Translations under genes and position numbers: made by a program
The notes under the pieces: generated by a model
Databases searched by the model: none
What the model was told of the DNA's origin: nothing
The model's input: the letters and a program-made list of their open reading frames with translations, nothing else
In this document: positions 18,401 through 25,849 of the stretch, one piece after another
Numbering within the stretch: position 1 is the stretch's first letter
Layout: each line of letters opens with the position of its first letter
Source: Leucobacter sp. CX169
GTDB lineage: Bacteria; Actinomycetota; Actinomycetes; Actinomycetales; Microbacteriaceae
DNA: 64,000 bases
Assembly: GCF_017161405.1 (NCBI RefSeq)
Contig: NZ_CP071051.1
Span: forward strand, 1,550,001-1,614,000
Direction: 5' to 3'

Positions 18401-19337
18401 TGTCCACTCCCGGGCTACGTCGCGTCTGATCCGTGGTGAGCCGAGGTCCCGGACCTGCGCCCCGTTTTCCGGGAATCGCGGGAGTGAGGAACCCTTCGCG
18501 GCGTGCAGAGGCGATCCAGTCTCTGACGGTCGCCTCTGGACGATCGAAGCGTGCTGCGAGACGTTTGAGGAGACCGACTCCAGCAGGTGCTTCTTCGAGA
18601 TATGCGTGTGCAATCTCGGTGAGGGTGCTGTCCGGAAGTGGCGGGCGTCCTCGTTTGGTCTGCTTGGCGGCACGCGCGCCTGACTCGAGGGCGTTGACTT
18701 CTTCGGAAGTAAGTTCGTCGGGTCCACGATCCCGTCCCATGAGAACCTGGAGGCCATCGGTGCGCCATGCCTCGTGGGCCAGGGATTGCTGCGCCATTGC
18801 GACGATTCTTCCAAGTGGGATCCGTCGCAAGACATCGCTGGTGATGAGCTGCTCAGGTTCGCTGCGTTCTTTCTGCTGGTCGTTGCCATCCTCGCCGACG
18901 AAGTCGCCCCAGTCATCAAAGTATCCCCAAGAGGTTCGGAAGAGTTCTAGCTCAGCAATCTCCAGCCCCCGGCCGCGATTGATCAGAATGCCATAAACAG
19001 TGACGGGTAAGTCTCGACTGTTGTAGATGAAGTCAGAGACGTATCCTTTGCCGCGCGCACGTTCCTTGATGTAAAGCTCGAGGCGCTCGGTTTGCCAAGT
19101 CGATTCGTCATCGGGATCGAGTGCATCATTTCGATCCCAACCGGGGTCGAACATTGCGCCTTTGTAGAGGTCATTTAGCTGGCGCATGCGACTGCGGTCG
19201 TAAGACAGGTCTCGGACCTGCGGATGGTCGGAGCGGATGCGCAATTCGTCTTCGGGAACGTTGGGATCCACGTAGTCGTCGGATGTGAACTCAGGTTTCG
19301 GTGCCATGTCAATCAGCATATGACAGCAGGTTCGCAT
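18390..19337 (-). CDS. Uncharacterised protein with C-terminal helix-turn-helix
   Basis: Up to 315 residues; three Met codons (19337, 19319, 19307) are possible starts and none has a clear ribosome site. The N-terminal half is acidic (MAPKPEFTSDDYVDPNVPED); the middle has VTVYGILINRGRGLEIAELE. The C-terminal 70 residues (LLKRLAARFDRPEATVRDWI, then SARREGFLTPAIPGKRGAGP) form a helix-turn-helix plus a basic tail common in actinobacterial DNA-binding proteins. It is first in the operon with the two helical proteins and may autoregulate it. Confidence 0.6.
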   Translation of the reverse strand: MRTCCHMLIDMAPKPEFTSDDYVDPNVPEDELRIRSDHPQVRDLSYDRSRMRQLNDLYKGAMFDPGWDRNDALDPDDESTWQTERLELYIKERARGKGYVSDFIYNSRDLPVTVYGILINRGRGLEIAELELFRTSWGYFDDWGDFVGEDGNDQQKERSEPEQLITSDVLRRIPLGRIVAMAQQSLAHEAWRTDGLQVLMGRDRGPDELTSEEVNALESGARAAKQTKRGRPPLPDSTLTEIAHAYLEEAPAGVGLLKRLAARFDRPEATVRDWIASARREGFLTPAIPGKRGAGPGPRLTTDQTRRSPGVDNAG

Positions 19338-19593
19338 ACAAGATGGTAAAATCTACCGACTTGTGCCGCAGGGATACTCGGCAGGTTTCCGGCCCAACAT
19401 TTTAAGCTGTCAGCATTGGGAGGATGTGGCCGGACCACCTCCGCCAATTTCGCCAGGTAGCGAATGGTGGTGGCCGGGTCGGCGATTTCACGTTGATTGC
19501 CGATCGTGTGTGGGAGATCTGAGGCACTGGGAATCAGCGAAACTCGATCGGCTCGTCGGATGGCACGAAGCGGTGAAATCGGCGCTCTCGGCT

Positions 19594-19622
19594 CGAGGCG
19601 ACACGTGGCTTGTGTCGCCTCG
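19594..19622. terminator. Perfect hairpin upstream of the methyltransferase
   Basis: Arms CGAGGCGACAC (19594-19604) and GTGTCGCCTCG (19612-19622) with a 7-nt loop. There is no strong T-run, so it may be a terminator or an mRNA structure. Confidence 0.5.
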
Positions 19623-19641
19623 TCGTTCTGCGGTTGGCCCC

Positions 19642-19648
19642 GTACCTG
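19642..19648 (+). promoter_or_regulatory. GYACCTR site before the methyltransferase
   Basis: GTACCTG, ending 62 nt before ATG 19711. Confidence 0.5.
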
Positions 19649-19710
19649 CTGGGTGAGCCTGTCATGCCGACACAGCGGCGGACATGCCCCGAACAGCAGG
19701 GAGCTCCACC

Positions 19711-20787
19711 ATGCCCGACCCCACGCCGCCACCGGCTATGCCCGCCGGGCACTTACCCGCACCCAGCTACGCCGACGACCAGGTCACGCTCTACGAGGGC
19801 GATACCGTCCAGCTCCTCCCGCTCCTCACGGCGGCGAGTATCGATGCCCTGGTCACCGACCCGCCCTACGGGCTCAGCTTCAACGGGCACTCCTGGGACG
19901 ACGCCAGTGGGTTCCGCGACTCCCTCTCTCACCTCGATACCAGCGCAATGACTGGGCCAGAGATATTCGAGGCCTGGTGCACCGCTTGGGCGCACGGCGC
20001 ATTGCACGCGCTGAAGCCGGGCGCACACATTGCAGTGTTCGGTGGTGCACGCACATGGCACAGGATGGTGCGCGGCATCGAGGACGCCGGGTTTGAGATC
20101 CGGGATCAGATTGCCTGGCTGCACACCACTGGGATGCCGAAGTCGATGGACCTTTCGCACGCACTCGACAAACACCACGGTGCGCACCGTCCCGACCGTA
20201 CGGTGCAGACCACCGAGCATGATGGTGTGCTCGGTGCGACGCGCACGGTGCTCTCGAAGGGCACACCCGTGACGGAAGACGCACAGCTCTGGGAGGGGTG
20301 GGGCACGGCGTTGCGTCCGGCGTTCGAGCCGATCATCATCGCCCGCAAGCCACCCGAGCAGAACACAGTCCGGAACGTGCTCGCGCATGGTGTCGGCGGG
20401 ATCAACATTGACGGAGCCCGGTTTGCCGATGACCGGTGGCCGACGAATGTCGCTTTCGATGCGTCCCAGGCGGACTCTTTAGATGTGTTGACGGGGACGT
20501 GGCAGGGCGAGTCGCTGTCACGGAAATTCCCCATCTTCCGTTTTGAACACAAGCCTTCACAGGCCGAACGTCCCCGCGCGTTCGGGGTGTCGCATTCGAC
20601 AGTGAAACCGCTCGGACTCATGCGCTGGCTGATCACCCTGCTCACCCCGCCGGGCGGCACCGTGTTGGAACCGTTCGCCGGATCCGGGACCACCATCGAG
20701 GCCGCAGTCAGCGCTGGGTTTCGAGTGGTGGCGGTGGAGAAGGATCCGGCATACTTGCCGTTGATTCAATCTCGGTTGGGCCGCTGA
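19711..20787 (+). CDS. Orphan DNA methyltransferase (N6-adenine/N4-cytosine, beta order)
   Basis: 358 residues from ATG 19711 with AGGGAG at 19698-19703. The catalytic motif TDPPYGLSFNG (about residue 50) comes before the S-adenosylmethionine motif LEPFAGSGTTIEAA near the C-terminus, the beta-class order. HSTVKPLGLMRWLITLLTPP precedes motif I, as in many ICE and phage methyltransferases. There is no restriction gene next to it, so it probably protects the element's DNA from host restriction or alters regulation rather than forming a restriction-modification pair. A GTACCTG site upstream places it in the ICE's own gene set. Confidence 0.88.
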   Translation: MPDPTPPPAMPAGHLPAPSYADDQVTLYEGDTVQLLPLLTAASIDALVTDPPYGLSFNGHSWDDASGFRDSLSHLDTSAMTGPEIFEAWCTAWAHGALHALKPGAHIAVFGGARTWHRMVRGIEDAGFEIRDQIAWLHTTGMPKSMDLSHALDKHHGAHRPDRTVQTTEHDGVLGATRTVLSKGTPVTEDAQLWEGWGTALRPAFEPIIIARKPPEQNTVRNVLAHGVGGINIDGARFADDRWPTNVAFDASQADSLDVLTGTWQGESLSRKFPIFRFEHKPSQAERPRAFGVSHSTVKPLGLMRWLITLLTPPGGTVLEPFAGSGTTIEAAVSAGFRVVAVEKDPAYLPLIQSRLGR

Positions 20788-21035
20788 ACATCAATTCGGC
20801 CACATCGGTCCTCGCCAGATCACTGGAGGGCGGCAAACCCGATTCTTGCAGCTAGCTACGCGGAGACGGACGGATTGCTCACGAGACGACCGCGGTCATG
20901 GCGGACTCTCCGGCATTCTCGTCAGTCCGGTGATGTCCAGGGACGTTGTTCTGCCCCCGCGCGCAATGACCCCGTGCCTATTCAAGAAGTATCTGTCCAG
21001 ACCGCTCGCCATTGAAGGCGTGTAGAGTTTGGGGT
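20788..21035 (+). other. Methyltransferase tail to cmx leader, containing a transposon end
   Basis: Contains the left inverted repeat of the IS481-type transposon at 20931. No gene is supported before the leader at 21036. Confidence 0.4.
21023..21028 (+). promoter_or_regulatory. -10 box before the cmx leader
   Basis: TAGAGT, 7 nt before the leader ATG, the same spacing as at 12487. A matching -35 is not obvious, which fits an activator-dependent promoter. Confidence 0.45.
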
Positions 21036-21101
21036 ATGTCGAGTCCCGAATCAGACAGGTCAGGGGTTGTCGGTCACGCCGCCAGCCCCTTGAACCACTA
21101 G
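21036..21101 (+). CDS. Leader peptide before the cmx-like exporter
   Basis: A 21-codon frame MSSPESDRSGVVGHAASPLN-H. It is followed 5 nt later by a hairpin at 21107-21129. Chloramphenicol exporters of this family are known to be controlled by leader peptides; the resemblance of its start to the leader at 12500 supports it being real. The internal AGGGG/CCCCT pairing (near 21062 and 21086) could form an alternative structure. Confidence 0.5.
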   Translation: MSSPESDRSGVVGHAASPLNH

Positions 21102-21106
21102 TTACA

Positions 21107-21129
21107 ACGCCCACGATCTCTGTGGGCGT
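21107..21129 (+). terminator. Attenuator hairpin before the cmx-like gene
   Basis: ACGCCCAC (21107-21114) pairs with GTGGGCGT (21122-21129). It lies between the leader stop and the exporter start at 21205; no T-tract, so it may act on translation or transcription. Confidence 0.5.
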
Positions 21130-21204
21130 ATGTCTGGCGTACCCGGGGCGCTGGCCGTGGTGACAAGAAGAACCATCTCTTGATCTCACACCTCGGAGTA
21201 CTCG

Positions 21205-22380
21205 ATGCCTTTTGCTTTATACATGCTTGCCCTGGCGGTCTTCGTCATGGGCACTTCAGAATTTATGCTCGCGGGGTTACTCCCTGCGATCGCGACCGAA
21301 CTTGACGTCTCGGTCGGCACTGCAGGCCTGCTGACCTCTGCATTCGCGGTCGGTATGGTCATCGGCGCACCAGTGATGGCGGCGTTCGCTCGCCGTTGGC
21401 CACCGCGGCTCACATTGATCGTCTGCCTTATCGTTTTCGCGGGAAGCCACGTCATCGGAGCGATGACACCCGTGTTCTCTCTCCTGCTCATCACCAGGGT
21501 GCTCAGCGCTCTCGCAAACGCAGGATTCCTCGCCGTAGCACTGAGCACGGCCACAACCCTCGTACCAGCGAATCAGAAGGGGCGTGCACTGTCGATCCTG
21601 CTCTCCGGCACGACGATCGCAACCGTAGTGGGCGTCCCCGCCGGGGCACTGCTCGGCACAGCGCTGGGTTGGCGAACGACGTTCTGGGCGATCGCCATCC
21701 TCTGTATTCCCGCGGCCGTTGGAGTCATTCGTGGAGTCGCGAACAACGTTGGTCGGAGCGCGACTAGCGCGACCTCACCAAGGCTCCGTGTCGAGCTCAG
21801 CCAGTTGGCGACGCCGCGGCTCATCTTGGCCATGGCACTCGGGGCGCTGATCAACGGAGGGACCTTTGCAGCATTCACCTTCCTGGCACCCGTCGTGACC
21901 AAGACCGCGGGCTTGACTGATGGGTGGGTGTCCATCGTGCTGGTGATGTTCGGCATCGGATCGTTCCTTGGCGTCACGATCGCAGGACGCCTATCAGATC
22001 AACGACCTGGCCTCGTGCTCGCAGTCGGCGGACCGCTATTGCTGACAGGCTGGATCGTGTTGGCAGTGGTCGCGTCCCATCCCGTTGCGCTTATCGTCCT
22101 CGTCCTGATTCAGGGCTTTCTGTCGTTCGGTGTTGGCAGCACTCTGATCACGCGCGTGCTGTATGCAGCATCGGGTGCGCCAACGATGGGCGGTTCATAC
22201 GCCACCGCGGCGCTGAACATCGGAGCTGCCGCGGGGCCGGTGCTTGGTGCGTTCGGGCTCGCGACCGGGCTGGGGTTGATCGCGCCGATTTGGGTCGCCT
22301 CGGTGCTGACAGCGATCGCTCTCGTCATCATGCTTCTCACAGGGCGCGCGCTCACGAAGACCGCGGTGGAGGCCAATTGA
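21205..22380 (+). CDS. cmx: Cmx/CmlR-type MFS chloramphenicol exporter
   Basis: 391 residues, twelve helices. MPFALYMLALAVFVMGTSEF followed by MLAGLLPAIATELDVSVGTA is very close in pattern to Cmx of corynebacteria, as are LLTSAFAVGMVIGAPVMA and LANAGFLAVALSTATTLVPA. The family expels chloramphenicol by proton antiport. It is the passenger of the IS481-type transposon, with the transposase starting directly at its stop (TGATGAAT). The substrate is inferred from similarity; the symbol is used in the family sense. Confidence 0.85.
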   Translation: MPFALYMLALAVFVMGTSEFMLAGLLPAIATELDVSVGTAGLLTSAFAVGMVIGAPVMAAFARRWPPRLTLIVCLIVFAGSHVIGAMTPVFSLLLITRVLSALANAGFLAVALSTATTLVPANQKGRALSILLSGTTIATVVGVPAGALLGTALGWRTTFWAIAILCIPAAVGVIRGVANNVGRSATSATSPRLRVELSQLATPRLILAMALGALINGGTFAAFTFLAPVVTKTAGLTDGWVSIVLVMFGIGSFLGVTIAGRLSDQRPGLVLAVGGPLLLTGWIVLAVVASHPVALIVLVLIQGFLSFGVGSTLITRVLYAASGAPTMGGSYATAALNIGAAAGPVLGAFGLATGLGLIAPIWVASVLTAIALVIMLLTGRALTKTAVEAN

Positions 22381-23371
22381 TGAATCATCCAAATGCGCTT
22401 CTCACTCCTCGTACCCGTCTCCGGTTAGCCCGTCTGATTATCGAAGACGGCTATCCGGCCACGATCGCCGCAAAGATGTTCATGGTCTCCCGATCACGGC
22501 CCGGAAATGGGCCGGTCGCTACCAGGAAGAGGGTGAGTTTGGGATGCAGGATCGCTCCAGCAAGCCGCACCGGATCCCAGGCAGGACGCCCGAGCATGTC
22601 AAGAAGAAGATCATCAACCTGTGCTGGCGGCTTCGACTGGGGCCAGCCCAGATCGCTGCGCGACTTGGCCTCTCGACGTCCACTGTTCACGCGGTCCTCG
22701 TCCGTTGCCGCGTCGTAAACTGCCTCTCGCATATCGATAGTGTCACTGGCGAGCCCTTGAGGCGATATGAGCATCCTTATCCGGGATTGTAGATTCATGT
22801 CGATGTCACGAAGTTCGGCAACATCCCCGACGGCGGTGGACATCGTTACGTAGGTCGGCAGCAAGGCGCACGGGACAAGCTCGCGACTCCGGGATTGCCA
22901 CGAGGAAAAGACCACAAGCCGCGCACCGGAACGGCGTTCGTTCACACAGTCATCGACGACCACTCCCGCGTCGCATATGCAAAAATCTGCTCGGACGAGC
23001 AGGCGAGCACAGCGGTGGGAGTTCTCGAACGCGCCGTGGACTGGTTCGCCGAACGAGGCGTGACCGTCGAGCGAGTCCTATCCGACAACGGGTCGGCCTA
23101 CAGATCCCACGCATGGAGAGACTTCTGCGCTCGGCTCGGCATCCGACACAAGCGGACAAGCCCCTACCGGCCGCAGACGAACGGGAAGATCGAGAGATTC
23201 CACCGCACGCTCGGGGACGGATGGGCCTATGCCAGGTTTTACGGTTCAGAAGCCGAACGACGCCTGGCACTGCCCGGCTGGCTCCACTTCTACAACCACC
23301 ACCGACACCACTCTGCGATTGCCGGCACACCCTTCGACCGACTCAAAAACGTCCCTGGACATCACAACTAG
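22381..23371 (+). pseudogene. Decayed IS481-family transposase
   Basis: Three pieces in two frames make one protein. MNHPNALLTPRTRLRLARLI up to MVSR (near 22490) is broken by a frameshift into the next frame, which runs to PYPGL and an in-frame TAG at 22789-22791. IHVDVTKFGNIPDGGGHRYV then continues in that second frame to the end at 23371. The intact part has the rve/DDE core: HVDVTKFG, VLSDNGSAYRSHAW and NGKIERFHRTLGDGWAYAR. At least two lesions mean it is inactive. Confidence 0.88.
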
Positions 23372-23432
23372 ATCGCCAAGGAACGGATCATCAACAACTC
23401 GCCAGCGACAACGGCATGCACTGATTGGTTGC

Positions 23433-23439
23433 CTACCTG
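23433..23439 (+). promoter_or_regulatory. Near-match of the GYACCTR site
   Basis: CTACCTG within the palindrome TACCTGACAGGTA (23434-23446), ending 57 nt before ATG 23497. Confidence 0.35.
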
Positions 23440-23496
23440 ACAGGTATACCGCCCCGTAACAACGGGCGGCGCACCAGCATATGGAAAGGAACAATC

Positions 23497-23991
23497 ATGG
23501 CCACCGGCCTCCCTGATGAAGAACCAAACACCCCAGCCTCCCTGGAAGCAAACGTGACGCCACGAAGTGTGCCCGCATATCTGTTCCTCGGGGTGATCCT
23601 CTGGTCTGATGACACCGAGGAAGATCCAACGGTGATCGCCGACCGAAACCCGGTGACGTTGGCACGGACCATGGCGGTGATGATCCACGAGATGATCGAC
23701 GACTCACCCGCCTACGAGGGTGCGACGGAGTTCCTGGAATCGAATCCGCCACCGCAAGATTGGGTCCTACCCGAAGACGTCGACGACTGGTTGGAGGCGT
23801 TGCGGGAGGCAACCCCGTATCCGTCGTATTCGTTCCACCAGATCCCGACGACCGGTGGGGCCGATGGCACGAACCGTACCGTTGTGAACCGGTACCTGGA
23901 CAGTGCGCTCCAGGCGCGTGAGCAGTCACTGAGTGTGGACGCTCCAGATGACCCCCGACGCCAGCATCCCGGCCCTGCGCACAGCCTATGA
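23497..23991 (+). CDS. ICE hypothetical protein, 164 aa
   Basis: From ATG 23497 with GAAAGGA at 23484-23490 (MATGLPDEEPNTPASLEANV). Acidic and soluble. VPAYLFLGVILWSDDTEEDP is followed by DVDDWLEALREATPYPSYSF; it lacks recognised motifs. The stop overlaps the next small frame (ATGA at 23988). Position suggests an early gene of the ICE backbone operon, directly after the transposon. Function unknown. Confidence 0.6.
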   Translation: MATGLPDEEPNTPASLEANVTPRSVPAYLFLGVILWSDDTEEDPTVIADRNPVTLARTMAVMIHEMIDDSPAYEGATEFLESNPPPQDWVLPEDVDDWLEALREATPYPSYSFHQIPTTGGADGTNRTVVNRYLDSALQAREQSLSVDAPDDPRRQHPGPAHSL

Positions 23992-24191
23992 CCCACCGGC
24001 ACTACGTCGAGATACTCGGTCTCAGTGAGGCCCGCGAACATGACGATTTGACGCATGTTTCATACTCAGAGCCGCATCTTCACCCGATCCGCTGGACAAC
24101 ACCGGTGGGGCCGCCTATCCCGGAAGTACTGCCTGCGGTTGACCCGCGCCTGACGTGCGCATCGCGTGCAGATAGTCGGGCCACTAAATAA
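23988..24191 (+). CDS. Possible small ICE protein, 67 aa
   Basis: ATG overlaps the preceding stop. MTHRHYVEILGLSEAREHDD is followed by LTHVSYSEPHLHPIRWTT. The segment DDLTHV-Y-HL-P-W is repeated, with mostly synonymous or conservative changes, downstream of the next gene (25624), which supports coding. There is no clear ribosome site beyond coupling. Confidence 0.4.
   Translation: MTHRHYVEILGLSEAREHDDLTHVSYSEPHLHPIRWTTPVGPPIPEVLPAVDPRLTCASRADSRATK
24042..24099 (+). repeat. Copy 1 of a 58-bp imperfect direct repeat
   Basis: Shares 45 of 58 positions with 25624-25681, the first 18 being identical (GACGATTTGACGCATGTT). Both copies read DDLTHVxYxxxHLxPxxW in one frame. Confidence 0.75.
24146..24152 (+). 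promoter_or_regulatory. Near-match of the GYACCTR site
   Basis: GCGCCTG, one base off the consensus, ending 53 nt before ATG 24206. Confidence 0.3.
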
Positions 24192-24205
24192 AGGAGAAAC
24201 TTGCC

Positions 24206-25579
24206 ATGTCTGATATCAACGTCACGCCACCGCTGGGATATGTTCCTGATCCGTTGACCCCGCACCGGGTGGTGATCGAGTTCGATGTCCTCGCGCGCAG
24301 TCAGGCCGAAGCTGACTACATCGTGAATGAGGTACTTGTTGAAGAACTTGCCGGTGAACCTGAGACGATTCGCACCGATGGGGATCGGGTGTTCGGGGAG
24401 GACTTCGGCGGTGACGTGTCGAGCATCACTTCGTGGATCCCCGTCACCGGCACTCCGGCAGCGACACCTCGCCAGGTTGTGATTCCGTCGCCGGGGTGGG
24501 AATCATTCGAGGAGAGCGGGATACCGGAGATCGTGGCCGAGATGTTCCCGCCCGAACCCCACACCAGCAATTTCAGCCTCCCCGACGGTGCACCCGACAC
24601 CGAAGGCTTCGATGAAGCACACGAACAGTGGCGCGACGAATGCCTCTCACTCGCAATCCAAGCCTCACGACTCCCAGACACGCTCACGAAGCTGGAGCGA
24701 GCGGAGCGTGTTCGTGATGGGCTCATCGACCTCATCGAACGAGAACAGCTGCCCGTGGAGCCGGTGAAAGAGGATTACCTCGTCACCGTTGCGCCCGCGT
24801 ACGAGGGCGAATTTGAGGATATGCGGTTTGCGTGGGATCACGGGCAGTGGCGCACCGCGTTCACCGACCTCGCTAGGCATCGAGAACATGCCCTCCAGGG
24901 GTTACTTGCTGAGGGCGGACCGCGGACGATGTTCCTGCCGGAAAAGTTCCATCGGGAGTGGCTTCCCGCGGACCTGATCGCGATCCAAACTCTCCGAACG
25001 GTCGTGGAACGGGAGACGGCCGGGCAAGGGGTACCGCTGCTGGACCGAACGCAACGGGAACAGTTGGAGGCGATGCTGTTCGCTGCGGACCCAGATGTGC
25101 GCATCTCCGACCCCGCAGACCCAGACCGAGGCGAGCTGTATGCCGGGCCTGCATCAGAAGCTCATGACTGGATTCCACCGGGCGTATATGACGCGGAGGG
25201 ACTCGATGGCGCTGGTGAGTTTCGGGTCGTTGTCGGCAGGATGCCGATCGGTGAGGGGACTACAGCATCAGCGGCATTCCCTCCAGTCGAGCACGACAGC
25301 GCCACACTGAACGAGGTCGCACGCATCATCGAACAGCACACCGAACAGCACGATGCAGCGGCGGTACTGCGGCAGGTGAACGCGGCGGTTCTCCGCACCG
25401 GTCGCACCGGGGTGACCCCTGCAAATTTCAGTGACGCAACTTCCGAAGTACCGTTGACAAGACTCGAGCGTGGAGTCCTCTTAGGTGACCTCCTCGCTGA
25501 CCGAGAACAGCACCTCGGCTCCGGCCCGGAGGACCCCGAATCGCCATCCACAGACCGTCATCCGGGGCGGCATTTGTAG
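24206..25579 (+). CDS. ICE hypothetical protein, 457 aa
   Basis: ATG 24206 has AAGGAG at 24192-24197. Soluble and acidic. The N-terminal 60 residues (HRVVIEFDVLARSQAEADYI) look like a small alpha/beta domain. A central helical part (TKLERAERVRDGLIDLIERE) and a helical end (ARIIEQHTEQHDAAAVLRQV, LTRLERGVLLGDLLADREQH) follow. No membrane segment or catalytic motif was recognised. It lies between two copies of a 58-bp repeat. Large unknown proteins in this place are common in actinobacterial ICEs; the role is not assigned. Confidence 0.7.
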   Translation: MSDINVTPPLGYVPDPLTPHRVVIEFDVLARSQAEADYIVNEVLVEELAGEPETIRTDGDRVFGEDFGGDVSSITSWIPVTGTPAATPRQVVIPSPGWESFEESGIPEIVAEMFPPEPHTSNFSLPDGAPDTEGFDEAHEQWRDECLSLAIQASRLPDTLTKLERAERVRDGLIDLIEREQLPVEPVKEDYLVTVAPAYEGEFEDMRFAWDHGQWRTAFTDLARHREHALQGLLAEGGPRTMFLPEKFHREWLPADLIAIQTLRTVVERETAGQGVPLLDRTQREQLEAMLFAADPDVRISDPADPDRGELYAGPASEAHDWIPPGVYDAEGLDGAGEFRVVVGRMPIGEGTTASAAFPPVEHDSATLNEVARIIEQHTEQHDAAAVLRQVNAAVLRTGRTGVTPANFSDATSEVPLTRLERGVLLGDLLADREQHLGSGPEDPESPSTDRHPGRHL

Positions 25580-25623
25580 CAAATTCATACTCGACCATCG
25601 CGGCAGCGTGGTGCGGTGGACTT

Positions 25624-25681
25624 GACGATTTGACGCATGTTCTATACAAATCCGCGCATCTTTACCCGAAATGCTGGCCAA
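25624..25681 (+). repeat. Copy 2 of a 58-bp imperfect direct repeat
   Basis: See 24042-24099. Here the frame reads DDLTHVLYKSAHLYPKCW and ends soon after; no start with a ribosome site was found, so it looks like a gene remnant. Confidence 0.7.
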
Positions 25682-25749
25682 ACGATCGAAGGCTCGGGTA
25701 GGCGTTGAGATCTGAACGAATGCTTTGACGCGGAGTAGCTGACCGCTGG

Positions 25750-25836
25750 GTGACACCTTGCCGTGGGGGGCAGCAGTGGCGCTGCCGCACCTGGATTGGT
25801 GACACCACATTCATAAGAGTCTGGAACCGGTGTCAC
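25750..25836. repeat. Three GTGACACC repeats before the Prim-Pol gene
   Basis: GTGACACC occurs at 25750-25757 and 25799-25806 and inverted (GGTGTCAC) at 25829-25836, all in the gap before 25850. These could bind a regulator or replication protein. Confidence 0.5.
25787..25793 (+). promoter_or_regulatory. GYACCTR site before Prim-Pol
   Basis: GCACCTG followed after 6 nt by TGACA; ends 56 nt before ATG 25850. Confidence 0.5.
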
Positions 25837-25849
25837 GAGGGAGGCGCAC

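Larger units (their letters stand above)
19338..19710. other. Intergenic region between the trio and the methyltransferase
   Basis: Holds the promoter for the minus-strand trio (AT-richer near 19341-19375), a strong hairpin (19594-19622) and a GTACCTG site (19642). No protein-coding signal was found. Confidence 0.4.
20931..23364 (+). mobile_element. IS481-family transposon carrying a cmx-like exporter
   Basis: Inverted ends TGATGTCCAGGGACGTT at 20931-20947 and its complement at 23348-23364; the match extends one base further out on each side. Inside are a leader, the cmx-like exporter and an IS481-type transposase. From memory, IS5564 of Corynebacterium striatum is an IS481-family element with a cmx passenger, so this looks like a relative. 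No target duplication is visible (left flank CCGG, right flank CAAC), and the transposase is broken, so it is probably fixed in place. Confidence 0.8.

Noticed and set aside
20896-21189. Minus-strand frame with GLDRYFLNRHG suggesting a permease fragment
   Set aside because: It crosses the transposon end and the leader region, and the resemblance is a few residues only.
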